Positions 4,499 to 5,082 of a DNA stretch of 5,082 nucleotides are shown here, piece after piece; within the stretch, counting starts at the first letter, position 1; every line of letters begins with the position of its first letter. The DNA is from Corynebacterium sp. GTDB taxonomy: Bacteria > Actinomycetota > Actinomycetes > Mycobacteriales > Mycobacteriaceae. The stretch spans positions 1-5,082 of the forward strand of contig JAKDIS010000152.1 in NCBI GenBank assembly GCA_030450335.1, given 5' to 3'. A program made the translations under genes and the position numbers. The notes beneath the pieces were generated by a model, which had not been told where the DNA came from, searched no databases, and was given only the letters and a program-made list of their open reading frames with translations.

Positions 4499-5082
4499 TC
4501 AGTCCTCGTCTTCGCCGAGCTCATCGTCGAGGTCGACGGACTGCGGTGCCTCGTCCTCCCCGACGCCTGCGGCACGGCGGGCCGCGGACTCCTCACGGTG
4601 GCGCACGATGGTCTCCTCCATCCGGCGCACCGTGTCGTCCGCCTTCTTGTCGTCGACGCCCTCGGCGAGGGCGAGCTCTCCGACGAGCACCAGGCGGGCC
4701 TTGGCCAGCATGCGCTTCTCGCCGGCGGACAGGCCACGGTCCTGGTCGCGACGCCACAGGTCGCGCACGACCTCGGCCACCCGGTTCACGTCGCCGGAGG
4801 CCAGACGCTCCTGGTTGGCCTTGTAGCGGCGGGACCAGTTGCCCGCCTCCTCGACGTCCGTCTCACGCAGGACGGAGAAGACCTTCAGCAGCCCCTCCTC
4901 GCCCACCACGTCGCGCACACCGACGGTCTCGGCGTTCGCCGCGGGCACCCGGACGAGCAGGTCCCCCTGGTTCACCCGGAGCACGAGGTAGTCGACCGGC
5001 TCCCCCTTGAAAACGCGCTGCTCAATTCCCTCGATCACTGCGGCACCGTGGTGGGGGTAAACGACGACGTCCCCGATGTTGA
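4499..5082 (-). CDS. carD: CarD family RNA polymerase-binding transcription regulator (5' end cut by window edge)
   Basis: CarD binds the RNA polymerase beta subunit and promoter DNA at the upstream edge of the transcription bubble, stabilising open complexes at rRNA and many other actinobacterial promoters. The visible part is 193 codons. It opens with [20 protein letters not shown], the start of the N-terminal Tudor-like polymerase-interacting domain, so only about three or four residues are lost beyond the edge. The first in-frame GTG inside the window (5036-5038) lies within this conserved domain and is not the true start. The C-terminal DNA-binding domain contains NWSRRYKAN, whose Trp corresponds to the DNA-wedging Trp of mycobacterial CarD, then [13 protein letters not shown] and [13 protein letters not shown]. 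The last 20 or so residues form an acidic tail ending DELGEDED, beyond the point where mycobacterial CarD (about 162 residues) stops. The gene ends 5 bases before ispD, and its 3' end carries the ispD ribosome binding site. Family assignment is very secure; the role of the tail is unknown. Confidence 0.97.
   Translation of the reverse strand, partial: NIGDVVVYPHHGAAVIEGIEQRVFKGEPVDYLVLRVNQGDLLVRVPAANAETVGVRDVVGEEGLLKVFSVLRETDVEEAGNWSRRYKANQERLASGDVNRVAEVVRDLWRRDQDRGLSAGEKRMLAKARLVLVGELALAEGVDDKKADDTVRRMEETIVRHREESAARRAAGVGEDEAPQSVDLDDELGEDED
4503..4507 (-). promoter_or_regulatory. Ribosome binding site deciding the ispD GTG start
   Basis: GAGGA on the minus strand lies 9 bases before the GTG at 4493, within the last codons of carD. 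It supports the long N-terminal form of IspD and suggests coupled translation with carD. Confidence 0.6.

Overview
The window is very GC-rich, and every convincing gene lies on the minus strand, so the genes read from right to left. The content points to a high-GC actinobacterium, most likely of the Corynebacterium/Dietzia group. Evidence for this is a CarD-type RNA polymerase regulator next to ispD and ispF, actinobacterial-looking Tat proteins, GTG starts on two genes and dense packing with 1-4 base overlaps. The genus is an inference; no rRNA or other phylogenetic marker is present.

Right half (about 3073-5082): a housekeeping block. carD enters from the right edge missing only its first few codons. 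ispD begins 5 bases after carD ends, and ispF overlaps ispD by 4 bases (GTGA). IspD and IspF are two enzymes of the MEP isoprenoid pathway. The three genes are packed so tightly that they are probably co-transcribed.

Middle (2817-3072): 256 bases with no supported gene. They hold several short GC-rich inverted repeats. One of them abuts a strong Shine-Dalgarno site for the next gene. I found no convincing promoter or T-tailed terminator.

Left half (42-2816): a compact four-gene cassette. It begins with a secreted intradiol ring-cleavage dioxygenase carrying a twin-arginine lipoprotein signal peptide. A complete set of twin-arginine translocase genes follows in the order tatA, tatC, tatB. tatA and tatC overlap by 4 bases (ATGA), and tatC and tatB are 1 base apart. 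A folded Fe(III) enzyme is a logical Tat cargo, so the simplest reading is a dedicated export machine encoded with its substrate. It would place an aromatic-ring-cleaving lipoprotein on the outer face of the membrane. This is the most interesting feature of the window. Precedents for substrate-linked Tat genes exist (for example phoD-tatAd-tatCd in Bacillus subtilis), but I know of no description of this dioxygenase-tatACB arrangement.

Smaller features include a perfect 21-bp in-frame tandem repeat in the tatB tail, 12-nt direct repeats just upstream of the tatA and tatB ribosome binding sites, and a near-identical leader element before the dioxygenase and tatB. No RNA gene, mobile element, CRISPR array or origin was seen.
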